Positions 7,835-19,539 are shown, numbered from the stretch's first letter. The stretch: DNA of 64,000 nucleotides from Flavicella sp. (GCF_029238425.1 NZ_JAQWGB010000073.1:1-64000), one strand, 5' to 3'. The notes: generated from the sequence alone by a model not told the origin. Numbers and translations are program-made.

Positions 7835-9583
7835 ATGAATTTTCTTAAAAATATTTTATCCTCTGCCGTAGGAGTGCTTTTAGCATTCTTTTGGTTGATT
7901 TTACTTGTAGTGCTTGTAGGTGTTTTTGTTGGGAGTGATGATACTTATGAAGTTAAAAACAATAGTGTACTTAAACTTCAATTGAATGTTCCTGTAAAAG
8001 ATTATGCTCCTGTGGAAGTTGATCCTTTCTCTCAATTGCTAGGATTGCCACCACAACAACTTGGACTTAATGAAATTATATCAGCTATTGATCGTTCTAA
8101 AGATGATGATAGAATTAAAGCTATCAGTATTGAAGGTTCCTTAAATGCAGGGGTTTCTCAGTTAAATGCATTAAGGAATGCTGTTATAGAATTTAAACAA
8201 TCGGGGAAACCGGTATATGCTTACGCAGATACATATGGACAGAAAGAATATTTTTTTAGTTCTGTGGCAGATTCTGTTTTTGTAAGTCCTGTTGGTCAAG
8301 TAGACTTAAAAGGTCTTTCAGCGGAATTGCTGTTCTTTAAAGATTTTCAAGATAAGTATGGGGTGAAAATGGAAGTGATTCGTCATGGTAAATATAAGAG
8401 TGCCGTAGAGCCTTTTATAGCTAATAAGATGAGTGAGTCCAATAGAACTCAAATGAAAGAGTTATTGAATTCTTTATGGTTTGACATGGTAGATGCAATT
8501 TCAATGTCAAGGGATATACCAGTGGAGAAAATTAATAAAATTGCGGATGCGTTATTGGGGCGTACAGCAGATATCTCTAAAGAGAATTTATTGGTAGATG
8601 GTATTATTTATCAAGATGAGTATAAAGAAAAATTAAAGAATAATCTTGGGTTGTCAAAGTATAAAACTACGAGTTTAATGGATTACATTCAATCTAATAT
8701 GGTTTTTGATTTTGATCAAGCGAATGAAAATCCGAAAATAGCGGTGATTTATGCGCAAGGTGATATAATTTACGGACAGGGTGATGAGGAAAAAATAGGG
8801 CAGAAAATGATGGTGAAAGCCATTAATAGAGCCGCAAATAAAGAGTCGGTAAAGGCAATTGTGTTGAGGGTGAATTCTCCAGGAGGAAGCGCATTGGCGT
8901 CTGATTTAATTTGGAGAGCTTTAGAAAAAGCAAAGCAAAAGAAGCCTTTGGTTGTTTCTATGGGAAATTATGCTGCTTCTGGTGGGTATTATATTTCATG
9001 TAACGCAGATAGAATATTTGCAGAATCTACCACCATTACTGGATCTATTGGTGTTTTTGGGATCATGCCAAATGCAAGTGAATTTACTTCAAGAATAGGA
9101 ATTCATTCTGAACGTGTAAGTACAAATAAAAGCCCAAATTATAGTCCGTTTTCTGAGTTAGATCCCGAGTTCTATGAGGTCACAAAAGAAGGAGTAGATA
9201 CTGTATATAAAACCTTTGTTTCTAAGGTTGCTGAAGGGAGAGGAATGACCTATGAGGAGGTACATGCGTTAGCTCAAGGTAGAGTTTGGTCGGGTAAACA
9301 AGCGGAACAAAATGGTTTAATTGATGCTATTGGTGGATTGGATAGGGCGATTTTATCGGCTGCTTCTTTAGCGGAAGTGGATACTTATAAAATTGAGAAT
9401 TATCCAGATTATGAAAAAGATATTAGAGAGTCTTTTAGAAATATGCCTTTTATGAATTTGAAAGAAAATTTATTGAAAGAATGGGTGGGAGAATCAAATT
9501 TTACTTTGTTCCAACAATTAAACAAATTAAAAGGAAAAGAAGGGGTTCAAATGGCAATGCCTTATGTTTTGGATATAAAATAA
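7835..9583 (+). CDS. sppA: Signal peptide peptidase SppA, long (67K) form
   Basis: Membrane-bound serine protease that degrades released signal peptides. At 582 aa it is the double-domain form. One N-terminal membrane anchor (about residues 7-33) precedes two ClpP-like domains. The catalytic dyad can be read directly: Lys188 in GKYKSAVEPF from the first domain and Ser382 in YAASGGYYIS from the second. The VNSPGGSA motif at about 350 is also conserved. It is followed after 5 bp by pxpA, so it heads a four-gene operon with the 5-oxoprolinase genes. Confidence 0.95.
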   Translation: MNFLKNILSSAVGVLLAFFWLILLVVLVGVFVGSDDTYEVKNNSVLKLQLNVPVKDYAPVEVDPFSQLLGLPPQQLGLNEIISAIDRSKDDDRIKAISIEGSLNAGVSQLNALRNAVIEFKQSGKPVYAYADTYGQKEYFFSSVADSVFVSPVGQVDLKGLSAELLFFKDFQDKYGVKMEVIRHGKYKSAVEPFIANKMSESNRTQMKELLNSLWFDMVDAISMSRDIPVEKINKIADALLGRTADISKENLLVDGIIYQDEYKEKLKNNLGLSKYKTTSLMDYIQSNMVFDFDQANENPKIAVIYAQGDIIYGQGDEEKIGQKMMVKAINRAANKESVKAIVLRVNSPGGSALASDLIWRALEKAKQKKPLVVSMGNYAASGGYYISCNADRIFAESTTITGSIGVFGIMPNASEFTSRIGIHSERVSTNKSPNYSPFSELDPEFYEVTKEGVDTVYKTFVSKVAEGRGMTYEEVHALAQGRVWSGKQAEQNGLIDAIGGLDRAILSAASLAEVDTYKIENYPDYEKDIRESFRNMPFMNLKENLLKEWVGESNFTLFQQLNKLKGKEGVQMAMPYVLDIK

Positions 9584-9588
9584 TTTGA

Positions 9589-10347
9589 ATGAAGTTCTCA
9601 ATTGACTTAAATTGTGATTTAGGAGAATCTTATCTTACTAGAAAAATTGGAGATGACGCTGCCATTATTCCTTATATAAGTTCTTGTAATATTGCGTGCG
9701 GGTTACATGGAGGTGATCCCTTAACAATTCAGAATGCTATTGATTTAGCATTAAAAAACGATGTTAATATTGGAGCTCATCCATCGTTTCCGGATTTAGA
9801 AAATTTTGGAAGAAAATATATGAAATTGTCCGAAGAAGAGCTCAAAGCTTGCCTTCGCGTTCAGATTGGTATGCTAAAACAGATGACTGAATTAAGAGGA
9901 GGTGAGTTAAGACATATAAAGCCTCATGGAGCCTTGTATAATGCTGCAGCGGAAGATAAAGAGCTAAGTTGTATTATTATTGAAGTCATCAATGAGTTTG
10001 ATTCTGATTTGTTGCTGTTAGGGTTGGCAGGTTCTAAAATGGAGACTGTTTCTAAAGAAATGGGGTTGAAGTTTGTGCCAGAATTGTTTGCTGATAGAGG
10101 CTATACGGATAAGGGGAAGTTGGTTTCTAGGCAACAACCAAATGCGGTTATTGAAAATCCGGATGAGGTTTCAAAACGTTGCGTGAAAATGGTGCAAGAA
10201 AAAACTGTACTTTCAAATCAAAATACGGATTTAATTGTAGAAGGTAAAAGTATTTGTGTTCATGGAGATACTCCAAATGCTCTCGGTTTGGTCCAGTCAA
10301 TTCATAAAGCTTTCGAGTTAGAACAGATAGAATTAAAGGGGTTTTAA
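9589..10347 (+). CDS. pxpA: 5-oxoprolinase subunit PxpA (LamB/YcsF family)
   Basis: Subunit of the ATP-dependent PxpABC 5-oxoprolinase, which opens pyroglutamate to glutamate. The 252-aa protein shows the family signatures DLNCDLGES at the start, ISSCNIACGLHGGDP (about residues 30-45), NIGAHPSFPD, HIKPHGALYN and, near the end, ICVHGDTPNA. It starts 5 bp after sppA and its stop overlaps the pxpB start (TAATGA), consistent with translational coupling. Family length and motifs are complete. Confidence 0.95.
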   Translation: MKFSIDLNCDLGESYLTRKIGDDAAIIPYISSCNIACGLHGGDPLTIQNAIDLALKNDVNIGAHPSFPDLENFGRKYMKLSEEELKACLRVQIGMLKQMTELRGGELRHIKPHGALYNAAAEDKELSCIIIEVINEFDSDLLLLGLAGSKMETVSKEMGLKFVPELFADRGYTDKGKLVSRQQPNAVIENPDEVSKRCVKMVQEKTVLSNQNTDLIVEGKSICVHGDTPNALGLVQSIHKAFELEQIELKGF

Positions 10348-11018
10348 TGAGTTTTTTATTGAAAGAATTTGGAGATTCTGCTGTTTTGCTGACTTTTGGA
10401 GATCATATCTCCAAAGAAGTTCATTTGCAAATAGTAAGCTTTGTTCAAGAGTTTAAGAAACTTGAGGTAATAGGTGTGGTTGCTGTTATTCCGGCCTATA
10501 CGACTATTACAATTCAGTATGATTTTCTTCAAATTAGTTATCATGAACTCGAAGATCTTTTGTTTTCAATAGATTATTCATTAAAAGAAGAAACCCACAA
10601 AAATATCATTGAGATTCCTGTTTGTTATCATGATGATTTTGCTTTGGATATAAAGCATTTAATGGAGTATACAGGTCTTACCAAACGAGAAATAGTTGCA
10701 TTGCATACTTCAGGTGATTATTTGGTTTATATGCTTGGATTTACTCCTGGGTTCTTTTATCTGGGAGGGTTGGATTCTAGACTTTTTTGTCCCAGGAAAG
10801 AGGGGCCAAGAGTTAAGATAGATAGAGGTTCTGTTGGAATCGCAGGAAGTCAAACGGGTGTTTATTCAGTAGATAGTCCTGGTGGTTGGCAACTCCTAGG
10901 TAAAACTCCATTTAATTTGTTTGATGCAACGAGTGATAAGGTGTTTCCCATAAAACAGGGAGATTATATTCGCTTCAGGGAGATTTCGTTGGAAGAATTT
11001 AATGCCTATAAGAAATGA
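10347..11018 (+). CDS. pxpB: 5-oxoprolinase subunit PxpB (KipI/AHS1 family)
   Basis: A 223-aa protein of the AHS1 (KipI-like) family. Hallmarks are the N-terminal FGDSAVLLTFG, the middle IPVCYHDDFALD, MLGFTPGFFYLGGLD and the C-terminal RVKIDRGSVGIAGSQTGVYS. With PxpA and PxpC it forms the prokaryotic 5-oxoprolinase; historically annotated as a kinase-inhibitor (KipI) homologue. It overlaps pxpA by one base and pxpC by four (ATGA). Confidence 0.93.
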   Translation: MSFLLKEFGDSAVLLTFGDHISKEVHLQIVSFVQEFKKLEVIGVVAVIPAYTTITIQYDFLQISYHELEDLLFSIDYSLKEETHKNIIEIPVCYHDDFALDIKHLMEYTGLTKREIVALHTSGDYLVYMLGFTPGFFYLGGLDSRLFCPRKEGPRVKIDRGSVGIAGSQTGVYSVDSPGGWQLLGKTPFNLFDATSDKVFPIKQGDYIRFREISLEEFNAYKK

Positions 11019-11947
11019 TTGAAATTATCAAGCCTGGTTTTTATACTTTGATTCAAGATATTGGACGAAATGAATATCAGGAATATGGAATGCCTGTATC
11101 TGGTGTTATGGATAGGGACTCTTATCGTTTGGCAAATTATTTGGTTGAAAATACATCTGGTGAAGCCGTTTTGGAAATTACCATGACGGGTCCAGAAATT
11201 CTTTTTTTGGAGGAAACAGAAATTGGAATCACAGGAGCTGATATGTCACCTATGATAAATGAAGTTCCGCTTGAGATGTATACAACTATTTTAGTCTCTA
11301 AAGGTGATGTTTTGTCTTTTGGTAAATTAAAAAATGGTTTTAGATCTTACCTCTCTGTTAATGGTGGTTTTGAAGTGGATAAGAAGATGAACAGTAGATC
11401 CACGTATACCTATGCTAGTGTTGGTGGTTTTTATGGTAGAGCGCTAAAAATAGGGGATGTAATTCCTGTTGGAGCAAGAGGGTCAGTACAATTAAAAAAA
11501 GTACCGGAAATACTTTTTGTTAAACCTTTTTCTACAACTTCCGTTCGTGTCATCAAAGGTCCAGAATTTGAAGTTTTAAAGTTGGGTGAAGACTCTTGTT
11601 TTTTTTCAACAGAATATCGTATTGGAAATAATAGTAACAGAATGGGATATCGTTTAAAAGGGCAGTCAATAGCTCATGATGCCAAAGAAATGTTGTCTAC
11701 GGGAATTGTGAATGGTGCGATACAATTACCATCAGAAGGAATGCCTATTGTGCTGTTGGCAGATGCTCAAACTACGGGTGGGTATCCTCGAATCGCGAAT
11801 GTAATTCAATCAGATTTACCATTATTAGCTCAGTTAAAACCTGGGGATAAGCTAAGGTTTAGAAAAGTTACTTTAGAAGAAGGGCAATCGAACTATTTTA
11901 ATAAAGAAAAACAATTTAATGGGTTGTTAGGATTGTCTAAGAAATAA
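11015..11947 (+). CDS. pxpC: 5-oxoprolinase subunit PxpC (biotin-dependent carboxylase-like, AHS2 family)
   Basis: The 310-aa AHS2-family partner of PxpB. Recognisable motifs are GFYTLIQDIGR near the start, GMPVSGVMDRDSYRLANYLV, the GPEF segment near residue 186, SNRMGYRLKG and LLADAQTTGGYPRIANV. The ATG overlaps the pxpB stop (ATGA). It is the last gene of sppA-pxpABC and is followed by a strong terminator. No Nramp-type transporter, often linked to these genes elsewhere, is present here. Confidence 0.93.
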   Translation: MIEIIKPGFYTLIQDIGRNEYQEYGMPVSGVMDRDSYRLANYLVENTSGEAVLEITMTGPEILFLEETEIGITGADMSPMINEVPLEMYTTILVSKGDVLSFGKLKNGFRSYLSVNGGFEVDKKMNSRSTYTYASVGGFYGRALKIGDVIPVGARGSVQLKKVPEILFVKPFSTTSVRVIKGPEFEVLKLGEDSCFFSTEYRIGNNSNRMGYRLKGQSIAHDAKEMLSTGIVNGAIQLPSEGMPIVLLADAQTTGGYPRIANVIQSDLPLLAQLKPGDKLRFRKVTLEEGQSNYFNKEKQFNGLLGLSKK

Positions 11948-11981
11948 AAAAAGGAGATTGAATTTCAATCTCCTTTTTTTA
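11945..11981. terminator. Bidirectional intrinsic terminator, pxpC / mdh
   Basis: A perfect 9-bp stem GGAGATTGA / TCAATCTCC with a 3-nt loop is flanked by A-run and T-run. It lies between the convergent pxpC and mdh genes and can serve both. Confidence 0.9.
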
Positions 11982-11999
11982 TTTGCAAACTTGAAGCAA

Positions 12000-12926
12000 T
12001 TATACTTCAAGCAAAGAATTCGTTTTCTTAACAGCTGCTGCGCTACTTGCTAATTTTTCTTTTTCAGCATCGGTCAATTCAATTTCAACGATTTTTTCAA
12101 TTCCGTTTTTTCCTAGAACTACAGGTACACCAATACATAGGTCGTTTAATCCGTATTCACCTTCAAGGTAGGTAGAACATGGGAATATTTTTTTCGTATC
12201 ACAAGCAATCGCTTGAACCATTGCAGAAACTGCTGCACCTGGAGCATACCAAGCTGAGGTTCCAAGCATCCCTGTTAATGTTGCTCCACCTACCATAGTA
12301 GCTTTGGCAACTTCTTCAAGTTTTTCTTCAGAAATAAAAGCACTTGCTGGAACTGAATTTCTTGTTGCTAGTCTAGTTAAAGGAATCATCCCTGTATCAC
12401 TGTGACCACCAATTACCATTCCGTCAATATCTGAAGCAGGAGCTCCTAAGGCTTCGCTTAATCTGTATTTAAATCTAGCGCTATCCAAGGCACCTCCCAT
12501 ACCAATAATTTGATTTTTTGGTAATCCTGTCGCTTTGTGCGCCAAATAAGTCATGGTATCCATTGGATTACTTACCACAATGATAATAGCATTTGGAGAA
12601 TGTTTGATGATGTTTTCAGAAACAGTTTTTACAATACCTGCGTTGATTCCGATTAGTTCTTCTCTTGTCATTCCTGGTTTACGGGGAATTCCACTTGTAA
12701 TTACTGCAATCGAGCTACCTGCTGTTTTTGCGTAATCATTTGTACTACCCGTAATTTTTGTGTCAAAACCATTTAAAGAAGCTGTTTGCATAAGGTCCAT
12801 TGCTTTTCCTTCAGCATAATTTTCTTTAATATCTACAATAACTACTTCACTTGCAAAATTTTTAATAGCAATGTACTCAGCGCAACTTGCACCTACCGCA
12901 CCTGCTCCAACAACAGTAACTTTCAT
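12000..12926 (-). CDS. mdh: Malate dehydrogenase (LDH-like)
   Basis: NAD-dependent oxidation of malate to oxaloacetate in the TCA cycle. The 308-aa protein begins with the Rossmann loop VVGAGAVGASCAE and has Asp32 at the end of beta-2, favouring NAD. Substrate and catalytic residues are in place: Arg82 and Arg88 in the mobile loop (PRKPGMTREE), Arg151 and catalytic His175 (GGHSD). The two loop arginines indicate malate rather than lactate. It lies downstream of gyrB on the same strand but is separated from it by a terminator and about 320 bp. Confidence 0.96.
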   Translation of the reverse strand: MKVTVVGAGAVGASCAEYIAIKNFASEVVIVDIKENYAEGKAMDLMQTASLNGFDTKITGSTNDYAKTAGSSIAVITSGIPRKPGMTREELIGINAGIVKTVSENIIKHSPNAIIIVVSNPMDTMTYLAHKATGLPKNQIIGMGGALDSARFKYRLSEALGAPASDIDGMVIGGHSDTGMIPLTRLATRNSVPASAFISEEKLEEVAKATMVGGATLTGMLGTSAWYAPGAAVSAMVQAIACDTKKIFPCSTYLEGEYGLNDLCIGVPVVLGKNGIEKIVEIELTDAEKEKLASSAAAVKKTNSLLEV

Positions 12927-13250
12927 TTTTTATGTTTTAATATTAATATTCTATTCTTTCGTCTGTCGTAAATTTAGTAATTAAAGATGAAATAATCTTG
13001 ATTTTTTGAATAGAATTTTTGAGTTTTTTCGAAATCGAAATAGTTCTGTGTCTATTGTTTTTGTTGAGGTTTTGTGTTTTTTTAATCCAATGATAATTGT
13101 CAGTACATGCAAAATTGTTTTCGAGTATTTTTGTGTGTTGGATTCATCCGAAACTATGGTGATTGAAAAGTACTTGTAGGATTTCTTGAAAAAAAACACA
13201 GTCATAAAATATAACTGTGTTTTTTATTATAATTGCAAAGAATTGATCAA
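12927..13250. other. Intergenic region gyrB-mdh without a supported gene
   Basis: This 324-bp gap holds the gyrB terminator at its right end and otherwise AT-rich sequence that presumably contains the mdh promoter. A minus-strand TAAATTTA near 12970 is one base from the TAnnTTTG consensus. A 74-codon open frame here has lysine-rich, low-complexity content and is not credible as a gene. Confidence 0.6.
13189..13226 (-). terminator. Intrinsic terminator after gyrB
   Basis: AAAAAACACAGT pairs with ACTGTGTTTTTT across an 11-nt loop, 25 bp beyond the gyrB stop codon. The minus-strand U-tract follows directly. Confidence 0.85.
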
Positions 13251-15230
<1,980 letters not shown>

Positions 15231-15247
15231 TTAAAAATCGAGCCAAA

Positions 15248-15255
15248 CAAATATA
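15248..15255 (-). promoter_or_regulatory. Putative -7 element (TATATTTG) for gyrB
   Basis: Reads TATATTTG on the minus strand, 57 bp upstream of the gyrB ATG. No clear -33 TTG at normal spacing. Confidence 0.4.
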
Positions 15256-15430
15256 ACGAATTAGTCCACTTTAAAAAGAGTTATGTTTAAAACTTTGAAA
15301 AATGTTGATAACTATGAAAGTCTCTTAAATCATCTAAAAACACCTTTATATTAAAAGATGTGTTTTTTTTATCTGTTTTGAAAATAGGGAAATGAGAAAA
15401 TGCATTAGAGTTTAAATTTTGAAGCTGATT

Positions 15431-15463
15431 TTGGCATAGAAAAAGAATATTTGGGTAGTTTTG
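15431..15463 (+). promoter_or_regulatory. Putative promoter of the porin gene (TTG / TAGTTTTG)
   Basis: TTG at 15431-15433 and TAGTTTTG at 15456-15463 are separated by 22 bp, within the Bacteroidota -33/-7 range. The resulting 5' UTR would be about 115 nt, long for this genome. Confidence 0.5.
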
Positions 15464-15584
15464 TAATACGAAATCGTTTGAAAATGTACCCTGCCAATTA
15501 ATTGTTTTAGTTTGTGATGTAAATCATGTTTTGGGGGATTTGTGCAGATTAATTTTGGTCAATAATTAAGAATAGATTTAGATT

Positions 15585-16850
15585 ATGAGAAATTTAAAAA
15601 AAGGATTTGAAAGATGGTTGGTTTTAACCGTTTTATTGAGTTCTATAGTTGTTTCAGCACAGAAAAAAGAAGAATTCAAACCTATTATAAAATGGAATCT
15701 ATCGGGACAAATTTGGTTGCGTTATTCTGATCTAAACGATGGTTCTGAAATAAATGGAGAACAAACAACTAGTTATACAGATGTTTCAATCAGAAGGTTG
15801 AGGATTCCTATCTCATCTCAAGTTACGCCAAAGATATTTTTGTATTCGATTATAGGCGGGAATAATTACAATATGAAGAATACCGAAATGAAAATCGGGA
15901 TATTGGATTTATATGCAGAGTATTCTTTTGCGAAATATCTAGAAGTTGGTATTGGTAAATCGGGTTGGCAAGGATTGAATCGTTGGAATATTCGATCAAG
16001 TAGTACTTTGATGGGGTTAGATTCTCCTTTGTTTACCTTAAATACTGTTGAGAAAAATGACGATTTAGGTCGTCAATACGGAGTTTGGTTCAAAGGACAG
16101 GCTGCCAGATTCGATTATAGGTTGACTTTTAATAAACCAGATTTGGTTGCTACTGCCCCTAGTGGATCTATTGATTTTGCGAACAATAGACCGCGTTTGA
16201 AGACCTCAGCCTATGTGAAATATCAATTTTTTGAGCATGAATCAAATAAGTCGGCTTATCAGGTTGGTACTTATATGCAGAATAAAAAAGTATTTAATAT
16301 TGGAGCGGGTTTCCAATACCAAGAAAAAGCTATGAGCAATGGGAATGCATCAGATGAAAATACTGAGTTCTATGACATGGAACATTGGGCTGTAGATTCT
16401 TTTTTAAACTTACCAATGGCAAATAAAGATGCTATTACTGCTTATTTAGGTTACTATTATTATGGTTTCGGTAAAGGGTATTTGAGAAATGTCGGCGCAA
16501 ATAATATCACAAGTGGAGGGGATGTTTTTACCGGGTCAGGGGTTGCTTTTCCAATGATCGGAACGGGAGGTTCAATTTATATGCAATTTGGTTATGCATT
16601 TGAAAAAACAAAAATACTAGGTGAGGAAATGATTATTCAACCTAATATCTCAATTCAACATTCTGACTGGGATGCTTTAGAGCAGAATATGACAGTTTAT
16701 GACTTCAATGTGAATTTTATGATAAACGGAAAGCATTCTAACAAGATTAGTTTAGGATATCAATTACGTCCGATCTTTGATGCAACTACATTGAAACAAA
16801 AAGATGCTAAAGGAATGGCTGTTTTGCAATATCAAATAGCATTGAAGTAA
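15585..16850 (+). CDS. Outer membrane porin, phosphate-selective porin O/P-like
   Basis: A 421-aa protein with a signal peptide (residues 1-25, cleaved after VVSA or VSAQ) and alternating aromatic/polar strands throughout, ending in a strand with the penultimate pattern YQIALK. Features such as 'SGQIWLRYSD', 'DVSIRRLRIPISSQVTPKIFLYSIIGG' and the segment on gliding-type 'GKSGWQGLNRWN' resemble Bacteroidota porins annotated near the OprO/OprP family. Substrate is not evident. It is monocistronic, with a leader on one side and a strong terminator on the other. Confidence 0.75.
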   Translation: MRNLKKGFERWLVLTVLLSSIVVSAQKKEEFKPIIKWNLSGQIWLRYSDLNDGSEINGEQTTSYTDVSIRRLRIPISSQVTPKIFLYSIIGGNNYNMKNTEMKIGILDLYAEYSFAKYLEVGIGKSGWQGLNRWNIRSSSTLMGLDSPLFTLNTVEKNDDLGRQYGVWFKGQAARFDYRLTFNKPDLVATAPSGSIDFANNRPRLKTSAYVKYQFFEHESNKSAYQVGTYMQNKKVFNIGAGFQYQEKAMSNGNASDENTEFYDMEHWAVDSFLNLPMANKDAITAYLGYYYYGFGKGYLRNVGANNITSGGDVFTGSGVAFPMIGTGGSIYMQFGYAFEKTKILGEEMIIQPNISIQHSDWDALEQNMTVYDFNVNFMINGKHSNKISLGYQLRPIFDATTLKQKDAKGMAVLQYQIALK

Positions 16851-16871
16851 GAGGAATATAGTTTATGTATA

Positions 16872-16913
16872 AAAAAACAAACCCTGATAAATTCTTGTCA
16901 GGGTTTGTTTTTG
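16872..16913. terminator. Intrinsic terminator after the porin gene
   Basis: A long stem (AACAAACCCTGA / TCAGGGTTTGTT) with a 10-nt loop, A-run before and T-run after. It sits between the porin gene and the convergent T9SS cargo gene, so it may serve both. Confidence 0.9.
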
Positions 16914-16982
16914 TTTTGAATCAATAGATAAGGTTGTTTTTGAGTCTCGCTGATAAAACACCTAGTTCTAGTAGACTGTTGT

Positions 16983-19469
16983 TTATTCTTTTATGATTTG
17001 AATATTGTAAACTTTATTGTTTGTTGAGATTCTTAAGACATATTGTCCGCTTGAATGTGAGCTTAAGTCAACAGAGTTGGAGTTCTTGTTTTCAAATAAG
17101 AAACGTCCATTTACGTCGTAAACTTCTATTTGATCAATATCATCCAATGTAATATTAAAAACACCTTCAGATGGGTTTGGGTATACTGCTAGTTTAGTTG
17201 CAGGGTCTACTTTGTCGAATCCAAGAGAACCAGAGGTAACGAGTAGTTCGCTATTATAACTATAATGACCCGTAGTGTTGTCAAAAGGTAAAAGACTGCT
17301 CACCGTGTCTGAGTTGGTGTCGTATTTGAATAATCCGCCTAAGTTATTTGCACCACCATCGTTTAGTACACCATAAACTATTTGGTTGTAGATTGATAGG
17401 TTTGGTCCAGGTGTAGAGCCAACAGAGTTATTGTCTATGCTAGCTTGATTTGTGAAAGTAGGTGTGCCTGCGGAAATGTCCATTTTAGAGACAGCGTAAT
17501 TAGAGCTACCATCATTATGAATAGCATATAAAAAATCTCCATCTTTTTGAATCCCACTGAAGACTTCGCTTGAGGCTGTGTTTTCTAGAGTGGTAAATGT
17601 ACTTGAGTTTAAATCAAAAGAAAAAGTAGTTCCAGTTCCGTTGCTACCACCTGCTTTGTTTAGTCCATACACAACGCTGTTGTCAATTATTATTGCAGTT
17701 GGGTCGTTTCCTTCTGCGCTGGTGTTGAACGTGTGCAATGTAGTGTAGGTGTCTGTTGACAGGTCAATGCTCCATAGGTGTTGGCGACTTGATCCGTAAA
17801 GCATGTTGTTGTCTTGGATAATATTAGAAAATACTACAGTGTTTCCAATATCATTTAAGTCGGAGACTGGAGCAATGGGAATTAGGCTTCCTGTTAGTTT
17901 TCCTGTAGCGACATTTAATTCGCTTAAGGCGTATATTGAATTGTTGTTGCTGATAGCTCCCTGAGTTAATTCTACAAGAATATAAGTTTTGTTGTTGTAG
18001 TATATTGGTTTATGAAATGTTCTTTCAATACTGGTTTGATCATCCAGACTTACGTTGTTGGAAATTGTATTGTTAGCTGTGTTGAGTGAGTTTATGGTTC
18101 CGAATTGTTGCCCTCCGGTGTAAGACATAAAGTCTAGGTTTTGGGTGTTAGGGTTTAGTACTAAGCCGCTTTGCGGTGATTTACCGTCGATGTATCCAAG
18201 TTGTGCCTCTACAGTTGTAGTTCCACTTGCAATGTCGTATACCCATATTGTGCCTCCTCTGTTAGATCCTCCAATTTCAGCAATACCATATATTTTCGCA
18301 CCAACTAATACGGGAGAAGCTTGAACTTTAAGTCCTTCATTTTCATCATCGAATACGTGAATTACAGAATAGAATCCGATTGAGCTGTACTTGTATAGTA
18401 AATAGTCGTTATTTGTACCTGTATAAGCGATACCGTATGCATCACCGTTTAAGCCGTTGATAAGTGCAGAGCTTGGTTGTTCACCTAACGCACTACCTTG
18501 AAAATTGTGGACATTTGACATAGATTGATTTCCAAAGTTATACTTGGCAATACTGCCTTTGTTATTGTTTATTCCTCCTTCGCTGAAAGTTGTAAACCAA
18601 CTACTTTGACCAGTTATGAATGCTGGTTCCCAAGATTGTCTTCCGGTTTGTGGGCTTCCAGAGCCTAAGTAGTAGTTGCTTACTCCGTCGCCAGGTGAGT
18701 TAAGGTTTAGTTCTACAATTGCATCACCTTTAGAAATAAACAAACTGCTATTGTATTTCATAAGCCCTCTGATGTTGTTGTTTGCTGTTAGGTTACTTAC
18801 AAATAGAGTAGTGTAAGTAGAAGTTGAAGTGTTGTAAGAAAAATAAACCTCACCGTCTTCTCCGTTCCCTCTTCCACCACCTCCATAGAGTATGCTTCCA
18901 TCAGCATATAGGTTACAAGAAGGGTTTCCTCCGTCAGTGGTTCCGTTGAATGAATGAAGAACAGAATAAGTATCTGTGACAGGATCAATCGAAAATATAG
19001 TACCAAACCCATAAGCTCCACCGCTTAACGCTACTCCATAAAGTAAGCTACCTATTTTATGTAATTTACCGAAAGGGTAACGTCCAGATTCTGCGTTTGT
19101 AAGGTCAAAATCACGAATCAAATGTGTTGTTTGGTTGGTTAAATCATATCGGAAAATAATTCCTGTTCCTTCGGTTTGAGTTATGTTTCGGAATCCATCT
19201 TTAGCAACTATGTATAAAGAGTTATTCGTGGATTCGTGGTGTACACCGCTATAGGCTGTTAGTAATTGACTGTTTGAATCGACACCTGTTTCACCTGTTC
19301 CTATTAATCCAGACATAGAGGCTGCTTGGTAGTTGCTGTTATTAGCGTCAACCTGAAGAATGGTACCGCTGTTATTTGTTCCGCCATTTGATAAAGGAAC
19401 AGATATTATTTGGCTAAAAACCGATAAGGTTACTAAGCAAGAAATAATTATTAGAGTAGTTTTTTTCAT
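16983..19469 (-). CDS. T9SS-secreted protein with GloVer-type propeller repeats
   Basis: An 828-aa secreted protein. A signal peptide (residues 1-19, ...LSVFSQ) is followed by many repeats of about 50-60 residues. Their core pattern is 'xGTIFSIDPxTxxYxxLHSFNG' with NDGGxNxxGG-like turns, the GloVer/kelch-like unit that builds beta-propellers. The last ~70 residues form a type A sorting domain (LAVYPNPSEGVFNITLDD... to the basic C-terminus IQIIKE), which targets T9SS export and surface attachment. The upstream FN3 lipoprotein gene is 70 bp away on the same strand, so the two may be co-expressed. Confidence 0.88.
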   Translation of the reverse strand: MKKTTLIIISCLVTLSVFSQIISVPLSNGGTNNSGTILQVDANNSNYQAASMSGLIGTGETGVDSNSQLLTAYSGVHHESTNNSLYIVAKDGFRNITQTEGTGIIFRYDLTNQTTHLIRDFDLTNAESGRYPFGKLHKIGSLLYGVALSGGAYGFGTIFSIDPVTDTYSVLHSFNGTTDGGNPSCNLYADGSILYGGGGRGNGEDGEVYFSYNTSTSTYTTLFVSNLTANNNIRGLMKYNSSLFISKGDAIVELNLNSPGDGVSNYYLGSGSPQTGRQSWEPAFITGQSSWFTTFSEGGINNNKGSIAKYNFGNQSMSNVHNFQGSALGEQPSSALINGLNGDAYGIAYTGTNNDYLLYKYSSIGFYSVIHVFDDENEGLKVQASPVLVGAKIYGIAEIGGSNRGGTIWVYDIASGTTTVEAQLGYIDGKSPQSGLVLNPNTQNLDFMSYTGGQQFGTINSLNTANNTISNNVSLDDQTSIERTFHKPIYYNNKTYILVELTQGAISNNNSIYALSELNVATGKLTGSLIPIAPVSDLNDIGNTVVFSNIIQDNNMLYGSSRQHLWSIDLSTDTYTTLHTFNTSAEGNDPTAIIIDNSVVYGLNKAGGSNGTGTTFSFDLNSSTFTTLENTASSEVFSGIQKDGDFLYAIHNDGSSNYAVSKMDISAGTPTFTNQASIDNNSVGSTPGPNLSIYNQIVYGVLNDGGANNLGGLFKYDTNSDTVSSLLPFDNTTGHYSYNSELLVTSGSLGFDKVDPATKLAVYPNPSEGVFNITLDDIDQIEVYDVNGRFLFENKNSNSVDLSSHSSGQYVLRISTNNKVYNIQIIKE

Positions 19470-19539
19470 AGTATTAGGTTTTTGTTAATAAGGATTTGTG
19501 TGACTTTATTTTTAGGTTCAAAGCATAGTGTTGATGTCT

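Noticed and set aside
12981-13205. 74-codon minus-strand frame between gyrB and mdh
   Set aside because: Lysine/phenylalanine/isoleucine-rich low-complexity translation, overlaps the gyrB terminator, no start context or neighbour support.
15339-15367. Hairpin AAAAACAC/GTGTTTTT as a terminator
   Set aside because: It lies between divergent promoters with no gene ending nearby; kept only as a note in the intergenic entry.
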